Below are positions 57,987 to 64,000 of a stretch of DNA of 64,000 bases, piece after piece. The notes beneath the pieces were generated by a model. The model was not told the origin of the DNA, made no database searches, and worked only from the letters and a program-made list of their open reading frames with translations. The position numbers and the translations under genes are program-made. Positions within the stretch are counted from its first letter, which is position 1, and every line of letters begins with the position of its first letter. The stretch is taken from the NCBI GenBank assembly GCA_031310005.1, contig CM062387.1, positions 1,984,001 through 2,048,000 on the forward strand, in the 5' to 3' direction. The stretch comes from Dactylellina haptotyla. Lineage: Eukaryota > Ascomycota > Orbiliomycetes > Orbiliales > Orbiliaceae.

Positions 57987-58874
57987 GTGAAATAGAAGGG
58001 TTGTATTCTTACAACTTTAATGACGGGATAGATTTTTCTCTTTCCGACCCTTCGCGAAAGAAAGGCTTAGATACAATAAATAATTACTCCAACAGTCTAC
58101 TTTTCGTCTTCCGACGAGAAACTCCGATAGCGAAAATGATGTGCGATACCAGATTCTTTCCACTAGAGGCTCCCACTTATGTTAAAACGAATCACACGGA
58201 TATTTATCTCAGCCTACGATATATTCTTTACGGCTTCAACGATATAGACAGCCGCACGTCCTTGGGCAGAGATCTCGAATGATCGTTCACTGATTAATGA
58301 AAACACCCCTTATGATAAAAAAACAGAGTAGATAGTCTCTAGTAATGTGAAAAAGGCTATCCGTATCAGATATGGCACTGTTTTGCCTTTCCTTGTTGTT
58401 TCTGTCAAGTCTTGAGTCATCGATGCAGCCCTGTGGCTTTACATCGCCCATTAAGTATATCCCCACGGATTCACGCCTTCATTAGTCCCAACCTCGCCTC
58501 CACGAGTCAGGTGGTGGATTGCACATTGTCGCCGTTATAGGAAGGGCCACTGTGTTATTAATGACTAGTTTGCTATTCATGATGACGAAGCAATACAATC
58601 CCGTATCGCTTTATTGAATGTTTCGTTGATCTCATGATCAAAATTTGACCACATTTGGTACCTCTTTTTAATTTGCATTCTCGCATATTTTCACGATTTA
58701 GACCCTCCCTGTTGCTGTTAAGTCTTTGAGGATCGTTTTTGTCAATTAACTGAGCCCTTCGGCACACACGCTACGGTTTGCTGGAAATCAATATTAAGAT
58801 GTTATCCCATTTGTCAAGTTCGTCAAGTATCCCATCTTCGGCAAGCGAAAAAGTTCTATTTTTGGTATTCATGT
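57987..58874. other. Convergent intergenic spacer
   Basis: Between the second C2H2 gene and the end of MSH5. A plus-strand frame running to 58282 overlaps the zinc-finger exon in another frame and is probably a shadow. No gene supported. Confidence 0.45.
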
Positions 58875-61800
58875 TTATGCGAGTCTTCCATCAAATATTT
58901 TCTCTAGTGCCGTCTTTGTAGTTCCGTTTGGCTCATGGCTTTCGATGTCTTTCTCTAGTGTATTTTCGTCTAATTCAATTTGCAGGAATCGTCGCGCGAC
59001 ATGTTCCTATTTGCATATTCGGGTTAAAACTTCCCATCTTAGCCAGACTAAAAGATGCAACCTTAAAAGTTTATCAAGGTACAAGACGGTCCACATACTG
59101 CATATGCAAATTCCCTCGCATCTCTGGAGCTCATCTCGGCGCATGCATTTGCCAAATCTTCGCCTTTGGCCAGCTTGATAATCAAGTCCTCCGCCCTGTC
59201 CACGATCTCTTTATCAATGCCGTTCATTGCAGCGCAACTCCAAGATTCCATCTGTCAGCGTTGCTCGAATCCACGGCAGATAATGAACATTCACACGTAC
59301 ACAGTACCAAAGCTGCTAGTGGATCTACCTTTCTCAAGGGTATAGAGATATGTGATCTGATTCTGCGCATTCTCGGCGGTTCGGTCGAGTAATATCTTCA
59401 TATGTCCGAACTCAAGGGAGGGGTGCGACACTAAGAAGCCATTCTCGAAAATTTCTGGATGGGACGAGGAGTTAGTTTGCCTACGGGTATATCTAATTCG
59501 AGATACAATACCGTGGTAATGTGTCGCAAGTAGCGTTTTAGGGGCCTCTGGCCCGAGATTTAGAAAATGCTCCGCAACTGCACAGGCTAGACCAGCACCA
59601 TCTAATGGAAATTTAGCTCGTATTATCGTGAATATTCTCAGAGTTTTATTTACCAGTTGATTCAGTCCCTTTACCGAACTCATCGATCACGAGGAGCGAT
59701 CTACGACTTGCCAATCGCAGGGCAGCTGATATTTGTTGCAAGTCTATCATGAAGGCACTTTGGGTTTTTGTCACCGATTCTTTTGTTTGTATTCTGGTTA
59801 AAATTGCATCAGTGAGCCCGATTGTAGCTTGCTCAGCCGGCACATAGCTATCAAGGTGTCTGTTAGGACCAAGTTAATGGACATGCAATCAAGGAATGTT
59901 ACCTTCCAATGTGCGCCATATAAACGATCAATGCGATTTGCTTCAAATATACTGATTTCCCAGAATAGTTTGGGCCTGTCACAAGCATCATGCTTTTAGC
60001 TGAATAGCTGCCATTCACGATGGTCCCGCTTTGTTCTGTATCTCCACAGCCTCCTTCGATATCTATATTATTGGAAACGAATGCTGGCACGCAGAGCTCT
60101 TGTAGCGGATGTCTTCCGTGTCGAATCCGGACGACATTGCTGTCTACAATGGTTGGTCGAACCCATTTATAAGTTGTAGCAGCTTGAGCGAGCGATAGTA
60201 GACTAACTTCCTGTCAGTATCGTCACTTCCGCTCTTTGCAAGGCGCTCTTAGGAAGGTCTCACCTATCGAGCTCACCACAAATATCTGAGCACTTCATAA
60301 GCATATCTCTAGATTTCAGAACTTCCTCCTGTAGGCCATGTAAGATATCAATCTCCCGATCTGCGAATCACCGTTGTTAACTAGATAAGACCCATAAGTA
60401 GAATCTAGAAAAATTGGAGTTCCTAATCCTACCACATATATTTCCAAATATATCCCCCAATTCGGCATCTAACGCTTTCATCCTTTCGTTTTTATAGTAC
60501 GAGCTTTGAGCAGTCCCAAACATCCAATCCCATCTATTCGCTTCTTCATCTTCCCCCATAGGCCCAGAGTAGACCGGCATCCCATCTCCTCCTAGTGGAA
60601 CACAAAGAAGGTACCCCAGTTGTGGATAGTATACAACATTCAAATCCAGCTCAAGAAGCCTGAACTCTTGGGGAAGTTCGTCTAGTACCTTTTGTGCGAC
60701 CTCTGAAAGTATGTATTCGAAACCGTTGTATGTGTCTTTGACAGAATCAAGGTCATCGTCTATACCTGGTTTAACACAAACACGACCTTGATACTGAGAC
60801 TCGTCGAAATCAACCTGAAGAATCGGATGGTAATATTAGCGCAATTATATCGCATATTGGGGTGGCGCCATACAGTTTCATCAATGAGCCTCCCAATCTC
60901 TTGTAACGGCAAAATCTCAAAACATTCAGATATTCTTTGGAAGAGATCGATATTCTGGTTGACAATCAGTTCCGCAACAAACCCGCGAATCACAATAGCG
61001 TTTTGAACAAACTTCAGAGTTTATGGTTAAGCTTGGAGATCATTTCGCTCAAGTTTATATGACAATACTCACGCGATAAATTGAGTTCCAAGTTCTTGTT
61101 GCGGCGCTACGTTTGCCCTTTTTATCATGGGTGTTTGTTCCCAAATCTCCAAGTTCTCCATTACCACCGCTTTCTCCCCCCTTTTTTAACATATTCAATG
61201 CTTTTATGATATCTGGCACTTTCTTTAAGGCTTTACGAATCCCATATACGGCATTGGAATTATCCGGACGCATGAGAGCCTGGAGCGCATTATGCCTCTC
61301 ATCGATAATGATGGGATCAAGACTTGGGCGCAGTAGCATCTGCTTGAGGCATCGGTACCCTTGTGGTGTACTCGTATTATTTATTATACCGAAGAGAGAT
61401 AATCCTTCTTTTCCACGGCCACTCCGGCTCTGATTGCGGAAACTAGGCTGCGACTCGTCATTAAATATTTGTAGGGACGTCATAGTGTCTGCGTTGATAA
61501 ACCTTCACAATATGATGTTCAGTATACCAAAGACCCATAGTGAAATGGCGCCAGTCTTACATGGTATTCTCCATTGTCCACAATTTCATCTTTGAAACGC
61601 CATATGCATCGGCTCTTTTGTCAACATGTGGATTTTGCAACATCTTCCTGCGAACATGCAAGAGGACAGCTCCCGCGCAGCCGATCTACAACAAATATTA
61701 ACGCCAATTTACAACATCTCAGTTGATGGGAGTTTTGGTCAAGAACCTACAGAAACAAAATTTCCCTCGGTGTCGACGTAGCTTTCCAATTTCAGCATAG

Positions 61801-62784
61801 CTTGTTTCCTCGACGGGATAGACTCGCACCCAAAGCCACCATCATCAATATCCGTAGAATCCACATCGTCAGGAGTAAGAAATGTGGCTTGTTCACAATC
61901 CTGGCCACCGAAATTCAGGCTGGCTAATTTGTTTCTTCCCTGTTCTACCGAGAACTCTGGTGCAGGCCGGATGCTGAGATCGGTAGCGAAAACTGAGTCG
62001 ACAGTATCTAAGGAACCTCCGATATTCAGTAGCTTGGCCATGTAATACTGTATGCGGGCTAGACCCACCGGCATCGGTTCCATTTGAGAACAACTCATCC
62101 GCTCGACTTGGGAACAAAATAAGCGTCGGTTGGATTTGAAATTTCACTAAAGACGTCACTTAGCATATGAGCTCAAAGTCCCTCACTAAGAGTTCCCGAC
62201 TAGTCGACGTTGACTTCTAGGTAACACCCACAGCTCTCTAAAATTTCCTTGGCAGCCCCACCACTAGCAGCGGAGATATTGACTTCGATGTCATTGACGA
62301 ACCACAGTGTCTCATCTTGCTCGGTGAAAAAAGAACACCCCAGCCTTCCCCCGCGGTAATCTATCGCCATCATAACGCCCTTCTCATAATCTCCGTCTTC
62401 GTCGTCTTCACATGTCACGTCTCTAGCATCTCCATCCTGGCTAAGGTCTCGAGCTCCGGTGGAAGAACGTAAATCATTCAATCTTGAATCGGATAGATGC
62501 GGGCTGTGTGCCTCATGGGCTACCAGGCCACTAGCGGGACCGGAGACTTGCCCGGTGTATGCAGACAGCCCAGAAGGAGGCTGGTAAAATCTTGCTTTGT
62601 TTGTATATGAATCATGGCTTTTTGGCGTACCTCGAAACGGGGAACTTTGACGAGGTCGTTTCGTACCGCGGGAAGAAGGTTGCTGCAAAACTTGAGAGGG
62701 TTGACGCTTGTTACCTGGTGGTGACGAGGTGAAAGAAGAGCTAGAAAGACGGGACTGGTAAGGCTGGAGAGTGTTTCGGAGCAT
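58875..62784 (-). CDS. MSH5: MutS homologue 5, meiotic crossover factor, 1025 aa
   Basis: Fourteen exons join in phase: 62784-62232, 62146-62069, 62016-61751, 61685-61561, 61502-61073, 61011-60874, 60814-60433, 60360-60264, 60202-59903, 59847-59654, 59601-59512, 59454-59301, 59237-59099 and 59006-58875. After a disordered N-terminus of about 125 residues come the MutS connector (MMAIDYRGGRLGCSFF), core and lever regions, then the ATPase: Walker A GPNYSGKS at about 766, VPAEQATIGLTDAILTRI, Walker B LLVIDEFGKG at about 841-850, ATHYHEIF, and the late SFGTVCAAMNGI motif. The KSVYLKQ.ALIVYMAHIGS context is typical of MSH5 rather than MSH4. MSH5 pairs with MSH4 to stabilise recombination intermediates in meiosis and lacks mismatch-binding domain I. 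All motifs are intact, implying a sexual cycle. Start is ATG 62784. Confidence 0.94.
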
Positions 62785-64000
62785 CTTAGTGATCAATAGA
62801 ATACTGATTTAAATCGATTTTGGCCGGTGGTGCTCGAGACACACATGCAAACACAACATAGGTAATACACCTCGTCGTGCCTTTTCTTGATGGTGCCAAG
62901 TACGCTGTTGAACACGAAGAATATTATCGACTCTCATTCACCTGAGCAAAGCTAGAAGCTCGAGCCTGAGTTCGTGGTATGTTGAGATGTCTCAAACGGA
63001 TTTCAAACGTCCTTGATGTAATGGAACGAAGGAAGCACAACACGGCATATCCATTCGGTGAAGTCAACGGGCTTCGTACCAGGCTGAACGAACTCGGACG
63101 ACACACCAACACATTTTCAGCCTCATACATTTTAAAGTACACTGATTCGGAGCCTTTATCAAAATCTTGGCAGGTTGGCATCGGCAAGAATTGACTAGGT
63201 GAACTCCATGATGTATTAGCTCTGGAAAAACAAAGGCACCGTCCTGAATTTTAAGTCTTCAATCATCCCCATACTTGGGTGTGCCTCAGGGGGTGGTCAG
63301 TGCGGACAGAATGATCTATTTCAACATTGATTGATCTAAGTTAGTAGGAGGATGTATTATACTTGCATATGTGGCCGTTGATTCCGTTTGCAGTCTTTCT
63401 TATCCACTTCCTCTCCGGCATATAGTATATTGCACAGAAGCAAAATATTTCACGATGTCAATAAACCAGCCATACCATGCTCTCTTTTGCGTTGTGCAGG
63501 CCGCAGGGAATAAAAATAGCCCAGCGCTAACCGAACCGGTGGGTATGCTTGCAATGGTCCCACAAAAACACGGCGCGGCTCAGCAGAAAAGTGTCCTAGC
63601 AGCTTGGCATTGCGTTTGTCTGCATGGAAAGCGAAGCCCAAAAAGAAACAGGCCAGAATATTGGCCCGTGGAGAGATGGTGCGGTGGCAGGAACTCTCGA
63701 TCTATCGTGAAGATCCAAAATATAGATTATATACTGGGTGAGAGACAGCCACTTTGTCTAGATGTTAGAGATTCAACGTGTACTGCATGTGCATCAGAGC
63801 CGCATATTGGTGGATAGAGCAGATATCTATAGATCCATAAGGTCGAGGTATATACTTCCGTTTTTCATGCTTGATACCTCAATTGATAGCGTTTAGGACG
63901 ATCCGGAAGCTTCGAAAGTTTCGAATCGCGTGCCTTGGTGCCTGAGCGGAAATAATTTACCCTGTTCCGCCGTATGCGGCTGGGGCAATGCTCGGCCGCC
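62785..64000. other. Upstream region of MSH5 to window end
   Basis: No gene supported. A plus-strand ORF at 63371-63817 has no recognised domain or splice support, and a pair of overlapping frames at 62924-63194 look like chance. A gene may begin beyond the window edge. Confidence 0.4.

Noticed and set aside
63371-63817. 148-codon plus-strand frame near the window end
   Set aside because: No domain, irregular composition and no splice support; could be an exon of something beyond the edge but not supportable.

Overview
This window is nuclear DNA of a filamentous ascomycete (Pezizomycotina). The evidence is many short introns (about 45-140 bp, one of about 250 bp) with GT...CTAAC/CTGA...AG signals, a fungal dipeptidyl-peptidase V, a UDP/dTDP-glucose 4,6-dehydratase of the fungal rhamnose pathway, and several secreted, Cys-rich or GPI-type proteins. 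I cannot name the class or genus with confidence; a plant- or litter-associated Leotiomycete-like fungus would fit but is only a guess. All exon coordinates were worked out by hand from splice signals and reading phase. Phase closes across every junction in the multi-exon genes I call with high confidence.

Layout. 0-6.4 kb: a multi-pass membrane protein (minus) and a glucose 4,6-dehydratase (plus), separated by 2.4 kb without a convincing gene. 6.6-12.2 kb: an accessory-looking, AT-rich stretch with poorly conserved minus-strand genes, one encoding a membrane-anchored coiled-coil protein. 13.4-16 kb: a large secreted protein (825 aa). 16.5-21.4 kb: orphan genes and a 100-aa Cys-rich secreted protein. 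21.5-24.6 kb (minus): a six-exon, 905-aa protein built of amphipathic repeats, including six 14-residue units. 25.5-29.8 kb: DPP V (plus) and uroporphyrinogen decarboxylase (minus), which are convergent housekeeping/secretory genes. 30.3-32.5 kb: two small genes; the second is a short relative of the N-terminal domain of the 825-aa secreted protein. 36.6-38.1 kb: a 520-aa Ser/Pro-rich orphan behind a 4-kb gene-poor stretch. 40.2-44.1 kb: two secreted/wall-type proteins, each made of an internally duplicated module. 44.3-50.7 kb (minus): a 1981-aa CCCH/helicase/NFX1/RZ zinc-finger protein of the ZNFX1 type. 53.6-58.0 kb: two related two-finger C2H2 proteins in tandem. 58.9-62.8 kb (minus): the meiotic mismatch-repair homologue MSH5 in 14 exons.

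No operon-like logic is expected in this organism. Conserved genes (dehydratase, DPP V, HEM12, ZNFX1-like, MSH5) are interspersed with lineage-specific secreted and orphan genes. The recurrent theme is internal or tandem duplication: modules within 40.2-40.9, 42.8-44.1, 22.5-22.9 and 57.4-57.7 kb, and paralogue pairs at 13.4/31.6 kb and 53.7/57.0 kb. I saw no CRISPR, no confident tRNA or rRNA, and no intact mobile element. I found no clear candidate for a wholly new multi-gene system; the most unusual single object is the 905-aa repeat protein.
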